From Tetragonia tetragonoides (lineage: Eukaryota; Streptophyta; Magnoliopsida; Caryophyllales; Aizoaceae), in assembly GCA_038025085.1 (NCBI GenBank), contig CM076152.1, positions 28,523,501 to 28,587,500 on the forward strand: a DNA stretch of 64,000 nucleotides, written 5' to 3'. Below the pieces are notes generated by a model. That model had not been told where the DNA came from, ran no database searches, and was given only the letters and a program-made list of their open reading frames with translations. Both the position numbers and the translations under genes were made by a program. Positions 1-11,585 of this stretch are shown piece by piece. Every line of letters begins with the position of its first letter. The first letter of the stretch is position 1.

Positions 1-1560
1 TTCTGCTTCAATCTTATCAGTAAGGGATGTCTCATAATTCTCAACAAACGTCTTCAAACCTGTCTTCTTATGCACATATGCTTTGAAATAAGCATGCATT
101 GACTCACTACGCTGACTAGAGGACATGCCAGCCCAAAACTGATCATTCACAAACACAGGTGCCCATTTACGCCTCCACCTATACAAACTAACCATCCAAT
201 CCCAACATTCTCCCGTCCTTGCCAAGTTAAAATCAACAACCATACGTTGGTCATCTTAAAATCACTAATGGTCTGTGAATCATACACAACATCATAAAAC
301 GTAACCAACAACTTGTTATATCTCCTATACCTTTTAAACTTATCAGGAAACTTCACTAAATTATGCAACAAACAAAACCTATGCCTAGACCTCGGGAACA
401 CTTCTTTAATTGCAGTTCTAATGCTTTGACATTGGTCCGTAATAATTGCACCTGGTTGAACATCCCCCATTGCTTTCAACCACGTCTTGAACAACCAAGT
501 GAATGTAGGAATTATTTCTTTACAAATCAATGCATATCCCAGCAATATGGATTGCCCATGATGGTTCACACCTATAAACGGGGCAAAAGGCATCTTGTAC
601 TTATTAACCAAGTATGTCGTGTCAAATGTAATGACGTCATTAAACTCCTTGTACGCCCCACGACTCCTAGGATCAATCCAAAATACATTTCTCAAACGCC
701 CCTGTTCATCACTATCTATATCGTAAATAAATCCATGATTCAACTTTTGCATTTTCTGGAATAGCTGAAACAAAGCATGAGCATCTCCAGATTTCAACCT
801 CTTCCTCCTAATCTTATCAAAATGGTTCCTAGCATCTCTTGGTAGACATGGCATATGTTGAGGACCACCTAGCTGATTAGTTGTCGCTCTCACACACTGA
901 CTAGCACCAACACCCGACTCCTCCAAGTACTCCAGCCTCCTAGCAATTGGGTAAACGCTTCTAAATTGTTTAATCATTCTAAATTTAGTTTGGGCAAATA
1001 TCATGATTATGTTCCAACTTCAGAGTGACAACCTTCCAACGCCCACAAGGTTGCCTGCTACAACCCACCCTCACTGGACAAGCTGTCCTAGCTGTTGCTC
1101 TCCGCCTCTCACCCTTACTACGCTTAACTGCTCTCGTTCCCGCTCTATGACATGCAAACAATTGTGACTTCAACTCCCCATGCTTGTCTTTATTATGAGA
1201 AAACTTTACAAAAGCAAATCCTACACTCTTCCCAAATTTTTGCAATTCACCCAACCCTTCCACGAGACAACCATAAGTGTCCCCAACAATAGGTGGCTCA
1301 ACTAGTACCTCACCATCATCATTCTCAACAGGTACAACTGGTACCTCACAATCTTCTCCATCAGCTAGTGTTTCACCATCATCTGGTACCTCACTACCAA
1401 CTGGTACCTCACCATCAACTGGTACCTCACCATCATCTACCTCATTATGAACCTCAGCATCAACAAACTCATCAACCCCATCTTCCTCAACCTCATCTTC
1501 ATCATACCCAACATCTTCATCAACACTCATCTCCCATGGATATGGCTCCGAATCTTTCAT
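1..1560 (-). pseudogene. FAR1-related (FRS) MULE-derived protein, partial, two frame breaks
   Basis: Reads leftward from the ATG at 1560 and runs off the window at base 1. The first block (1560-985) has an acidic N-terminus, then a FAR1-type DNA-binding domain ending in a WKVVTLKLEHNHD motif. The second block (1004-about 250) carries the MULE transposase core: FDTTYLVNKYKMPFAPFIGV with the first catalytic Asp, then IITDQCQSIRTAI with the second. From about 255 to 1 another frame continues the family signature (WAPVFVNDQFWAGMSSSQRS). The frame changes at about 1000, inside the domain join, and again near 250; both look like single indels, because the blocks overlap with no room for an intron. 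FAR1/FRS proteins are transposase-derived nuclear transcription factors. This copy could be a broken host gene, a recently dead MULE transposase, or a gene with two sequencing indels. Confidence 0.8.
1300..1445 (-). repeat. Coding minisatellite in the FRS N-terminus
   Basis: Degenerate repeats of about 15-18 bp built on GGTACCTCACCATCA (plus strand) encode a run of Gly-Glu-Val-Pro-like units in the acidic N-terminal region of the FRS reading frame. Confidence 0.7.
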
Positions 1561-2160
1561 CTTAACAAACATTACAAAAATAAGATCCAAACCAATAATT
1601 AATACTGTTTTCCCAATTAGCAATTCTATATCAGATAATTATATCCACTATAACACACAATTCTATATCAACTAAAAGTATTCAATATCTAATTCACATA
1701 CTTAACATCCCCTTTCAACATGCATCACAATTTAATAAAACATCACAATTTCAATTCATACTAATACTATCAAGCAAGTCCAAGTAACTGCAATTAACAT
1801 TTGCCAGTCCTTACACTATAACAGGAACCCTCAATTCAACACGCATCACCAACATTAATTATAAACTATATAACTATTATCAGATCTCCTACTTAAATCA
1901 AATAACTATAATTATATAGAGTTGATACAACAAATTTAACTTACCTTCCTCAATTTATAATGTGCAGTGCTTCGTCTTCTACAATTGGTGCGAAATCATT
2001 CTTCAAATTTCCTCTTCCACGCTCAATTTCGTCAACAACAACCTTAAATCATTCGACTTCTACCTCAATCTTCTTTCCATCGAAACCAATTACTTATCCC
2101 CCAACGATGGTTTACCACTTCTTCGACCACCAACAATTCTAGGGTTTTAATTTTGGGGAA
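1561..2160 (-). other. Putative 5' intron and untranslated exon of the FRS gene
   Basis: On the minus strand a consensus donor (GAAG/GTAAGT, about 1945) ends a GA-rich segment. An AT-rich stretch then leads to a possible acceptor (AAACAG) near 1611, some 50 bases before the ATG at 1560. Two short plus-strand frames here look like chance. A 5'-UTR exon plus leader intron is the simplest reading; no transcript evidence is available. Confidence 0.4.
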
Positions 2161-3164
2161 TATCTACAAAATCTGCAGAGAATAATACCTAACTTTCTAA
2201 ATCTACAACACAGGATGTCAATTTCACATAAATCTTTCTGCACAAACCATAATCTGGGGGGGGGGGGAGATTTTTCAGTTCGTTTGAGGTAACAAGGCAA
2301 AATTTCTGTGAAAATTATTTTTTAAATAAAAACAAAAATTCTGGGCTATGCTAAATCGATAATGGCATTTCAATTTTATGAACAAAGGTATTCGATTTCA
2401 TGGGGAAAGGAAAACAAGGATTTAGGTTCCCTTTCCATGGCTAAGGATTAAGGAGAGAAGAGAGAAGAGAGAGAGAGAGAGAGAAATGGTAAAGTTTTGA
2501 ATTTGGGTAACAAAAGGACAACTAGTCAAAAGTACTTTATCTCTCCTCCCTTCAATTTGGTCAAATTAACTGGTCACGTGCCACTAAGCCATGTCACACC
2601 CTTGTAGTAAAACTGCTTTCATGTTGTAGTAAAAATGTTCTGCCATGTCAGCAAAGAAGACGTGGTTAGTGATATTCTCATCATACATATATCAACTCTC
2701 CACTTAAATATATATCATCCAATTCCATTTGCTATTAGGCATGTGTTTTCAAATGAGTCCCATATTGAATATGTTTGAACGAGTTTTAAATGCTTAAAAG
2801 TCAAGTTAAAAAGATTAATTCAATTCACCTCATTATCCACGTTTGCTTATCTCTGCTAAATACTTCTAAACGCTTGAAATAACTCTAAGAACCGAAGAAA
2901 TCACGCTTGTGTATTAGATCCTATATATTTAGAAAACAATTAGATGAATATATAATCATCAAGACCAGGGCTTTAGAATACGGTTTGGTCATGACAAGTC
3001 AAGGTTCTGGGACTGCTGCGCCACAGTTCACATTTTCTGTTGGATTTCCAAGTATTCACTGAAGGGCTAGTTACCCTTTTGTTAAAGATAATTTATTGTC
3101 ATTGGATTTTAATGTTTTTAGCCATGTATCCTACAATTTGATTGTAGCTCTGTGTCCACAAGAC
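2161..3164. other. Non-coding upstream region with simple repeats
   Basis: Contains a run of 12 G (2256-2267) and a GA-rich tract (about 2449-2485) within the probable upstream region of the FRS gene. Nothing else recognisable is seen to 3164. Confidence 0.5.
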
Positions 3165-4164
3165 CAGGGTCGTTTCTAAGGGTAGGCCCTAGGGGCAACC
3201 GCCTATGGTCCAGCCTTAGAAGGGGCTCAAAGGTATAAAAAATAAATAAAAAATAAAATAAAACAGAAAAAATGTATATTATATTATAAGCTGCACTAAA
3301 AATACATGAATGTAATGTTGATTTGCTGGTTTGTGGTTTATGTGGCACAAAGAGGAGCTATTTTTCATTTACTTAGGTTTGAATCTTGTGGGCCTCAATT
3401 TGCCTGTTGTAATTTTTGTTTTACCCACCCCTAATTAATTCTAGCTTGTTTTTGGCTAATTTTTGCAAACGAATGCATGCACTTCCACATATATACCCTT
3501 AAGTTGAGTTCCAAATCTATTGGGTCTCAATTTAATACTTCTCTAAAAAAAATCCATTCCTAATTCTAGTTTCTCTACGTAGGATGCAAGCCGGTCAATC
3601 ACTTGCCAAGTTTGAAACTTTGGGTTGCATCCAACTAAAATGTTGTCACTTGCTTTTTTTATTTCAAAATTTATAATTAACCTTTAATTTGGAAAAAATT
3701 ATATATGTAGAAATATCTCGTTAGATTCATTTATAGTGCTTTTTAAAAATTATCTTTTAAAAATTTATTCGTACATTGTAATTATTTAAAATCAAAGTAA
3801 TGTATTGGACTTGACAACATTTTATTGGTTAACCGTATGTGCTCATAAATAAATTTTTTGAAGTACCAATTTAGACGAACTTAAGTCACTACCTTTTTCT
3901 TGGCTTTTACTTCAAATATTTTTATTTCATTCTCTTTGAAATTCAAGGAAGCATCTCATTTTGAAGGATATAGGACTATTTTTGATATGTACTACCTTAA
4001 CTAGTAAAAGATTTCTATTAGATTGCAAGTTGGGTTGAACATCACCAACGGTCATTATTTTTCCATTTCTCACATTTTTTATGCTGTAAAATCGATTATT
4101 TGTTATTTACGGCCCCTTATTTTTATTTCATCCTAGGGCCTCTAAAACCTTAGGAACGGGCCTG
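3165..4164. mobile_element. Non-autonomous hAT-type DNA transposon, 1,000 bp
   Basis: The ends are imperfect terminal inverted repeats: CAGGGTCGTTTCTAAGG on the left, and CAGGCCCGTTCCTAAGG when the right end is read on the minus strand. The 8-bp target duplications are CACAAGAC (3157-3164) and CACAACAC (4165-4172), 7 of 8 identical. An 8-bp duplication with a CAGGG start is the hAT hallmark. The interior is AT-rich with no transposase. Confidence 0.8.
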
Positions 4165-4282
4165 CACAACACCCTTGAGTTGATGGTAATCAATGAACCT
4201 TGTAATGTTGCACTCTCCCGAATGGTAAAGACTCTATCTTGTACATGATGTGTCACAACCTGATTGTCAGGTTCCACTTTAG

Positions 4283-5262
4283 CAGTAGCGGATCTACATG
4301 GCATAGTGAATACGCACGTGCATACCCGGTAATTAGGAAAACTACCAACAGTCCATAGCTTAATAGCCCATTTCCCAGCAATCCAGACGTGATATTACCC
4401 AGTAGTATCTTTCTCTCTGACTTTACACACAGTACAATACACCTCTTGATGGACATGATGGTGAGTTGGTGAACCACCACACTCAAATGGACCCAAAATA
4501 AATAAATTCTCTTTACTCCTTTCTATTTCAACTTTTGTCTTGTGATCTAGCATATGACGAGAAAAGAGCAAAAAAACATACAAACTAATTCTCCCTCTCT
4601 CTTTTTTAACCCAAACAAACCAAAATTTTTTGTGTAAGACATAGTAAGATAATGAATAGTAATTCTCCATCCGTTTCGCATAAACCATACATTTACTTTT
4701 CCACGGTCTCCGATGTAATACTTTGACTGTTAATATTTGTGTTTATATAAGTATATAAATTCCAAAAAAAACATGATTTTTCGAAAGTACTATTTAAAAT
4801 GAATCTAACAATAATATGTTTATATTGCAGAGCTTTATATATTTTCATAAATCAATGGTATAAGTTTGTAAATTTAGACCGTCAAAAAATAAATATTAAG
4901 GTTTTTTCTAAAACGGAGGGAGTACTTGCTACTCAAAATGCAACATTATTTTGATATTTTTTCACTCTAAAAGTAACATATTTGATTAAAAATGTAACTG
5001 GCGTCTTACGGTGATATCGTCTTAAATAAGTTCTTTGTGCAAATCTAAAGCCTTGTGAACTTTCACCTTTTATAATTATTTAGTTTCCTTTCTCTCATTT
5101 CACCCCCTAAGCATTTTGTTTATACTTCAAATTTTTCACTATATATCCATTTAGGTAATCTTCAGTTTTTTTGCTTTATTTATTTGTTTGATATTATTAT
5201 TAAATAGTTTATTTATATAATAGTGCATATCCAGTTTTATAATCCTGGACCCGTCACTATTG
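4283..5262. mobile_element. Possible degenerate hAT-like element hosting a MITE
   Basis: The left end CAGTAGCGGATCTACATGG resembles the inverted right end (CCTGGACCCGTCACTATTG on plus). The flanks give only a 6/8 possible target duplication, so the boundaries are approximate. The short minus-strand frames inside have no recognisable family. Confidence 0.35.
4660..4924. mobile_element. Stowaway-type MITE
   Basis: The ends CTCCATCCGTTTC and AAAACGGAGGGAGTA match the well-known Stowaway (Tc1/mariner) terminal repeat with TA at each border. It is about 265 bp, AT-rich and without coding capacity. It lies inside the putative hAT-like element. Confidence 0.75.
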
Positions 5263-5277
5263 ACTCTAGGTAGTAAC

Positions 5278-5366
<89 letters not shown>
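5278..5366. repeat. (ATT)n microsatellite
   Basis: About 29 uninterrupted ATT units. Confidence 0.98.
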
Positions 5367-5367
<1 letters not shown>

Positions 5368-5404
5368 GTCACTCACGTAAGCAAATTTATCATATTCTCT
5401 TTAT

Positions 5405-5405
5405 T

Positions 5406-5462
<57 letters not shown>
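5405..5462. repeat. (AAT)n microsatellite facing the (ATT)n tract
   Basis: About 18 AAT units, 40 bp downstream of the (ATT)n tract and its reverse complement. Confidence 0.98.
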
Positions 5463-6775
5463 TACTATTACTAAAACAACAACCACTGACGTCATCAATG
5501 CTGATGTGTCAACATCTGGTGTAATTTTTTCCCGCCCAAAGTTTCTGATATTTCTAGAGCACACGGTTCCACTTCCAGTTACTCAAAACAATTAACACGG
5601 TAATCTTCACTTAAATCCTTCCAAGTACTCCTTTTATTATTTCCTTGAAATCCCTCCAGTTGTTTGATACTTTGATGTTTGATCTACCTATCCCTTTTCC
5701 CGCTGTAAGTTTCTCACTAATCTCCCGCCTCCTCTATCTACTATTTTCCTAATTCCAATTCCAATTCCATCAAGAATGAAGGATTCAAGCATCAGATTAC
5801 AACAATTTGTTAATGACCAACACTAATAACAAGATAAGTAAAATATGTTCTCCAGATATTTAATATGTTTAAGGATTTGGAAAAAATGAAATTAGGAATT
5901 GATCCCACGTCATGGGCGCGAATTATCCTTTCATTTTACTACCCAACCACTACGGCAAGAAGCTAGTTACATAAGTTATTTGCACAACATATTATATAAT
6001 CAAAAATTTTAAATAGGCCAGGCCTACGCCACCATCCCATTAGCTTCGCCCTTGCTCGACACCATTGAACCGTCACAAACCCAAGGGCGCTACTGCAACA
6101 TTTATCGCTAAGGAGTAAATGCTAAGTAGAAAGAAAGACTAGGCATCAAAGGAACTTACTAAAAAAGTTAAAACGAATTAAACATTAATATCAGAGTTAT
6201 CTAAATAGTGATCTTAAGTCCATTTAAATTTATTACAACTTGCCTTCAAATGGCACAAATCAAAAATCCCACATTCTAACTGAAACAATAGAGTTCTAAA
6301 ATTGACGCCAATTCTAGCTTCCAAGCTATACGTCCTCACTCGACTAAATCTGCACTTTGATTTTCTTGACGGAAACAAAATACAAAAGAAAAGAAAATAA
6401 GCAAAAGAGAAACAAATATCAGATAATTAAGCTGAATAAACGTCATCTGTACCCAGTAAAAACATTTCGCAAACCATACCCAAGGTTTTAGAATAATCAT
6501 TGAAATTCATTTGCATACGTACACAAGCATATAATCAAGCATACGCATAACGACATTCATTTACATGCAATTCTTTTATAGTGATTATTCGAAACGCGAC
6601 ATAGACATTCTATGGCGCCTCGTGAAACTAGATTATAGTGAAAAAATTTCCTAATGAATAATAGAGTGTTCCCTTAGCATTAACGTGGAAGTTTGTCACC
6701 AACTTGTCAGTGATGACCCGTGCACCGCGCCACTTAAGCGAAGATAATGACAAAAAATAGAGTTTCATTTGGAAT
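5463..6775. other. Non-coding region with E2F-like motifs
   Basis: Three CCCGC-type motifs (TTTTTCCCGCCC near 5526, TTTTCCCGC near 5694, TCCCGCC near 5722) precede a 16-codon open frame at 5776-5826. That frame could be a stranded first exon or chance. The rest, to 6775, shows no recognisable gene. Confidence 0.4.
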
Positions 6776-6965
6776 GGTATATTTATTTTCTTTTGGTAAT
6801 AAGGCAGGTACCAAAGTAACAGATTACCGCCTATTAAGGTTTTACAAGAGCAAGGTACCCCAATATGAGGCCCCTGACTCCTTGTATCCCCTCATCAGAG
6901 TTTAGAACAAGCATTAAAGCTAATTAAAACAACTATTACAGCAATACAGTTTTCAAAAGACATCA

Positions 6966-7766
6966 AAATAATACATCAGTTTGAAGATCATGTCTCTATC
7001 TTCTCGTGTCATCTTCCTTGTGTCAAGGCCGCTGAGTCTGGTTCTAACCTGGAACTGCAAATTGCTGAACAACCCAGCAACAGGTGTGTGCTTTTTATTG
7101 AAGCAAACATTGTTCCTTTCTCTTCATATAGTGTACACCATTGTTGTGAGTGTGGCACTGGCTATTCTTCTCTGCAGTTTGCTTTTGAGCCTTCTAGCTA
7201 TCCAGTTCAAGATTGTCTGAATACTACCTGCACAGCTGCACCGGTACTCCACTCTAGCCGGCTTTTAACTCCTTCAAAAAGTTCCTGAGAGACTTTACAG
7301 TCAAAAAACAGGTGCTGGTGACTTTCTGCTTTATCATCACATGAATAGCATTTATCATTTCCTCTCAAGAACCCATGATGCACATTCTATCCTTTGTAAG
7401 CAATCTGCTCTTAAGAGCCAGCCAACAGCAAAATGAATGTCTAGGCATGTTGCAGGAATTCCAGATAAAATTTGCATGCCTATACTTAGAGAAAGACCCT
7501 GTCAAATACAAATAACCGCTAGCTGCAAAGTATTGTCCTGTGGCTGTTGCAGACCAGTCTCCATCATTTCCATAACCACCCTGGAGCAAGCTTCTTTGTT
7601 TGCTTAGCTTGCACCAATACCAACTTGAGTCTTGTCTCAGTGCATAATCCCAAACTCCCTTCCCTTTCATATAAATTTCACTAACCCATTTAATGCACAA
7701 ATTATCATGCTTTTGTGACATAGCCCACAGGTGCTTCCATTTAGAGTCTGATTCCACATTTTGCAA
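6966..7766 (-). pseudogene. L1 C-terminal zinc-binding region fragment
   Basis: The open part (7766-7365) has the WNSCNMPRHSFCCWLALKSR block typical of the plant zf-RVT domain that follows L1 RT. A second frame downstream (about 7200-6966) contains a L1-type C-terminus in which the usual IWRERNN motif is cut by TGG to TGA. The frame break between the two is near 7365. Confidence 0.75.
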
Positions 7767-8085
7767 TTTTTATTCTGCAATCCATCATTTTTCCTAGGCC
7801 TGTTGACCAAATCCCAAGCAATAAGATTGGTCTTTCTCTTGTCATCAGTACTACCCCACAGAAATTGCCTACATTTCTTCTAAATTTGCTGCAGCACACC
7901 ATTAGGCAAGACAAATATACTCAACCAATACAGATGAAAAGATAAAAGGACAGGGTTATTAACTTGGTTCTGCCTGCATAGAACAATGTCCTAGAAGCCC
8001 AGCTATGCAACTTCTTTGTAACTTTCTCAACCAAGAAAGCACATTCAGTCTTCTTCCATTTTGAATGGGTGAGAGGGACCCCAAG

Positions 8086-8610
8086 TTATTTCATAAGAAA
8101 ATAACTCTCCTGAAGACCTGTTATCTGCAACAGTTCAATCTTAATCCCCTTATTCGCACCAGCAATATAGCAAACAGACTTGTTGCTATTTGCATGTAAA
8201 CCTGTGACACTGGAAAAAAGATGAAAAGCTTCATTAACTCTACACTGAATGCTTCTTTGCTTTACAGAAGACCATAAGGTCATTTGCAAAACAGATTTGG
8301 TTAAGCTCCAAGGATTTACATATGGGATGAAAACAAAAATCTGGTAAACTAATCTTCAGCGGCCTTGACAAATACTCCATTACCAAGACAAAGAGGAGAG
8401 GAGATACATGATCTCCTTGCCTGATTCCTCTTTTGCCTTCAAAATATCTAAAAGAGCTTCCATTGACACACGACTTAAAAACTGCAATTTTGACACAAGT
8501 CATTATCCATTTACAGAATTGTACCGAAAATCTATAGCCCATTAAAATCTCCTTAATGAAGTCCTAGTGAATGGTATCATAGGTCTTCCTCAAGTCTATC
8601 TTCAACAAGC
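8086..8610 (-). pseudogene. L1 reverse transcriptase fragment
   Basis: Shows KIDLRKTYDTI (RT palm motif with its Asp), KRGIRQGDHVSPLLFVLVME (block with the RQGD motif), and then FANDLMVFCK, where the family has FADD. The second residue of the catalytic Asp pair region is therefore changed, which would inactivate polymerisation. A stop codon lies between the first two blocks. The membership is clear from motif order; function is lost. Confidence 0.8.
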
Positions 8611-8640
8611 ACCTAGTAGAAACATTTTTTAAACTTATAT

Positions 8641-9050
8641 AAATAAATAATCAAATAACAGAATATGACCAACATATAGTCATGACAAAAGCACAAAAAT
8701 TAAATAGTCATGACATTTAACATTGAAAAATGGCTGAAGGTAGTCGTGTACTTGTAACTTAATTCAAAATAATATTAATTTTATATAATTTTTTTAAATT
8801 CCTTTATCACTAAGAGAAATATCGGACAAAATTAAAATCTAAGGATATATATAGAGTGATCGAAGAATGACATAGTACATGTTAAAATAAAGAATCTCTT
8901 TACATTGTGTTGTGTGATTCGGCCTCCAGCAATAAATATAAGAGGCAACCTGGTTGGTATAAGGCTTCCGAACATTACCAAAAGATACCTCCAATTTCCG
9001 GTAACCAACAACATATACCATCTCAATTCAAGTAATCCCGCAATTAACAT
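8641..9050. other. AT-rich spacer between LINE and element A
   Basis: No supported gene. Several short frames on both strands overlap and show no family resemblance. It joins the truncated 5' LTR of element A at about 9050. Confidence 0.5.
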
Positions 9051-9187
9051 CTCTTTCAAGGTTTTTATTCAATTCAAGTCTTTTCAAAAGCTTTTCTAAC
9101 TCGACGGTTCCTTGAATTATATAAACCCCCAGCTTACAAATTTTCTATAAGGACACACTCTGTGACGAGAAATCCCGGGTCCTTATA
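9051..9187 (+). repeat. Element A 5' LTR, last ~137 bp only
   Basis: Matches the end of element B's LTR (shared TTTTTATTCAATTCAAGTC and ATCCCGGGTCCTTA). It ends in TATA where B has TACA, next to the primer site. Everything 5' of about 9051 is missing. Confidence 0.8.
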
Positions 9188-9188
9188 G

Positions 9189-9206
9189 TGGCGACTTCAC
9201 TGGGGG
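9189..9206 (+). promoter_or_regulatory. Primer binding site of element A
   Basis: TGGCGACTTCACTGGGGG immediately follows the LTR, the form seen in Tat/Ogre-type elements. The primer tRNA is not assigned here. Confidence 0.75.
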
Positions 9207-10460
9207 CTTATTTACGAGGGTGAGACTCGAAAATCAAGTTTTCTTAATTGTTTATTAAGATGTTTCATATTTTGCACCATTTGCATGTGCTTTGTCACAA
9301 CCTTTTGACCCTTATCGACCCTTGAGGAAGTTTGTGCCGTAACTCGTAGAAAATCCGTATATCTAAAGGAATATACAGTTGTTCTATCATGCAAATCGGC
9401 GCTTCCTCACCCAAGACTCATCGACTCTTGTTGATGAAAAAAGAATTACAATTGATGTGTCGGCATCCGCCGGACGGAAATTGTAATTTATCGTGGTGAC
9501 CTCACATGAGCCAAAAAGCCTCCAAACCCACATTCGTGCATTCGCTTGCTTGTTGTGCATGTGTCGTTGTAATGCCCATCTAATCACATGTTTGCCTGTA
9601 ACTACGTCGTTCTAATGCTTGCCAAAATGCATGAATACAGTGACTATGTGCCAACATGTACTTACAAGCTAGGAGTCTTTTTCTTTTATTTTAGGTAGTT
9701 CCTAATGCCCAAAAATGGTGCGAGAATTCTATTCAATGAACACTCGTTTCCCCACTGATATATTCTATCGAAGTCATGAACAATTTTCTAGGACCTCTTA
9801 GTAAAAATAAAAAAAAAGGAGTCAGTCCATCCAATTTCCCCTCTCCCATTTTCTATTTTTTTATTTTATTTTATTTTTGCATGTAGTTCAGATTCGGCCA
9901 AAGGAAAAAAATCTAAAGAAAAGCAAAAAAACAACAAAATGGCGTTGAAGAAAAAACGCCGAAAAAAAATTCGAAAAAAAAAATAAATAAATAAAATATG
10001 GGGGCGAAATTTTCTGTTTTTTATTTATCCCATTTTCCATTTCCTTTGAGCCTAGAAAAATCAAAAAAAATAGGATAGTCCGTCTTTTTCTATTTTTCTT
10101 ATTTTCGTTCATCGTCTTTATTTTCCTTTGATATTAGGGAAAATATTTGGGCATTTAGGCTTAAGGACTTTTTTTAGGACAATGTGTTTTTTTATGTGTG
10201 GGTTGTCATTTTTCTTAGGTGAGAGTCTCATTGTCTTTCTTGTTACTAAGTGCTCCGTGCTTCCTATTCAGGATAGGGAGTCCGAAGAAGAAGGGAAATC
10301 TTGAGCAAAGCTGGGCTCGGCCTTAAGCAAGTCGTCAGCAACTGTCTACACGACCAAGTTCCCAACTACCTCCACGCATCACCATCAATAAATAGGCCAT
10401 CACCCCATAATTTATCACCACCACAAAGCTCACTTCACCAATCACACCCTAAGCCTCACA
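9207..10460 (+). other. Element A untranslated leader
   Basis: Long leader alignable with B 44072-45090. It has A- and T-rich tracts (9800-10140) and a stem-loop conserved with B (9443-9489). No coding frame is supported. Confidence 0.7.
9443..9489 (+). promoter_or_regulatory. Conserved leader stem-loop (A copy)
   Basis: Inverted arms AATTACAATT and AATTGTAATT enclose a GTCGGCATCCGCCGGAC loop. The same structure occurs in B at 44795-44843. An RNA role such as packaging or dimerisation is inference. Confidence 0.5.
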
Positions 10461-11211
10461 ATGACCAAAACCACTGACGAGGAGCTTGATGAGATCATGG
10501 GCGATTTGGAAAGGATGCGAGTCAAGGTTGAGAATTTGGAAAGGAAGAAAGAAGATGAAGCAAGAATCCTCTCTGACCCCGACTCTAAGGAAGAGCAAAC
10601 TTCCAGTCAAGTTTACCGTGCCCGAGATTTCAACGTTCACTGGAACTGGCAATCCACAAGATCACCTCAAGGCCTTCACTACCTCCATGGGTTTGAGAGG
10701 AATTGACAAGAGTATCTACGTTTACTTGTTTCCATAGACTCTCGATACCCCGACTCGTCGTTGGTTCTATACCTTGAATTTGGAGAACTACCACACTTGG
10801 TCAGATTTTACTACAGTCTTCCTTGCACGCTACAAGGAAAATGTTTCTCTACCTATGACCCTTTGAGAGTTAGAGATCACCAAACAAGGAAAGGATGAGG
10901 GATTCGCTGCCTTCCTTCAGCGTTGGAGGCTAAAGATAGCCGAACTGGATGAGTGACCTTCGCAGAGTGATCAAATCCACCAATTCATCAAGAATACGCA
11001 ACCTGCTTGTAAGGAACACCTCATGTATCGAGCAATCGATTCTTACAACCGGCTCTATAATGTGGGTATCCTAATTGATAATAACCCTTATTGTCGATAC
11101 CACCGGGTCTTTGGCAATCATACGGACGATCGCACCCGCCTGAAAGACGATATACATGAAATTCTGCCACCTCCAAAAGAAGAAGATGATACCTATGGAG
11201 CCTGGAATTAG
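10461..11211 (+). pseudogene. Element A gag, broken
   Basis: Begins at ATG 10461 with an acidic/basic coiled coil (EELDEIMGDLERMRVKVENL). A frame change near 10620 leads into a retrotransposon gag core (FTGTGNPQDHLKAF, then WSDFTTVFLARYKEN), interrupted by at least three stops between about 10735 and 10960. The C-terminal part (11023-11211) has the Tat-type zinc-knuckle remnant CRYHRVFGNHTDD. The protein would form the particle that holds retrotransposon RNA; this copy cannot make it. It keeps the gag core that element B lacks. Confidence 0.8.
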
Positions 11212-11585
11212 TTGGCTACAAGCAAGAGCTAGTGGAGTCGAGTCTAAGTCCCCAAGTTTTGTTGAGTTAGGATCTTAGCTAAATCTTTAGGTTGAGTCAT
11301 GAACATGGGTATTCCCCTTTTACTGCTTTCTAAGTCTAGTTTCTTTTGTTGATGGGAATTAGAGACCCTTTTCTCTAAAGTCATGTGTGCTTATTTCTTG
11401 CTAATCCATAAAAATTCCTCTTGTTCATTTCTTCCTTTGTTTAGCTATTGATAAACCCGGTGAACTCAAAGTTTCACAAATCACTAACTAATCAACCAAA
11501 GCAATGTAAGTAAACTTCGGAAAGCAAGAATGCAAATTATTTATTTTGTAAAACAGGAATTTGAGCAGCTGAACTCCCTCAACGA
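11212..11585 (+). other. Deletion junction in element A
   Basis: Where protease, RT and RNase H should be there is only about 370 bp of non-coding sequence, so roughly 3 kb of pol has been lost. No gene is seen here. Confidence 0.65.

Larger units (their letters stand above)
6776..8640 (-). mobile_element. L1-type LINE, 5'-truncated and decayed
   Basis: Reads leftward. Reverse-transcriptase blocks (about 8610-8086) are followed by an RT-associated zinc-binding region (7766-7365) and the plant L1 C-terminal signature near 7140. It ends near 6776 in an A-rich tail. No upstream endonuclease domain is present, so the copy is 5'-truncated. Multiple stops and frameshifts make it non-functional. 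Confidence 0.8.

Noticed and set aside
1293..1565. His/Gln-rich plus-strand ORF of 90 codons
   Set aside because: It is the opposite strand of the FRS minisatellite region; its composition is set by the coding repeat on minus.
4253..4688. Two minus-strand ORFs of 77 and 97 codons
   Set aside because: They overlap the hAT-like and MITE ends and show no recognisable domain.
6000..6060. GGGCGAAGC-type end suggesting a further hAT element
   Set aside because: Only one end is visible; no matching partner or target duplication was found.
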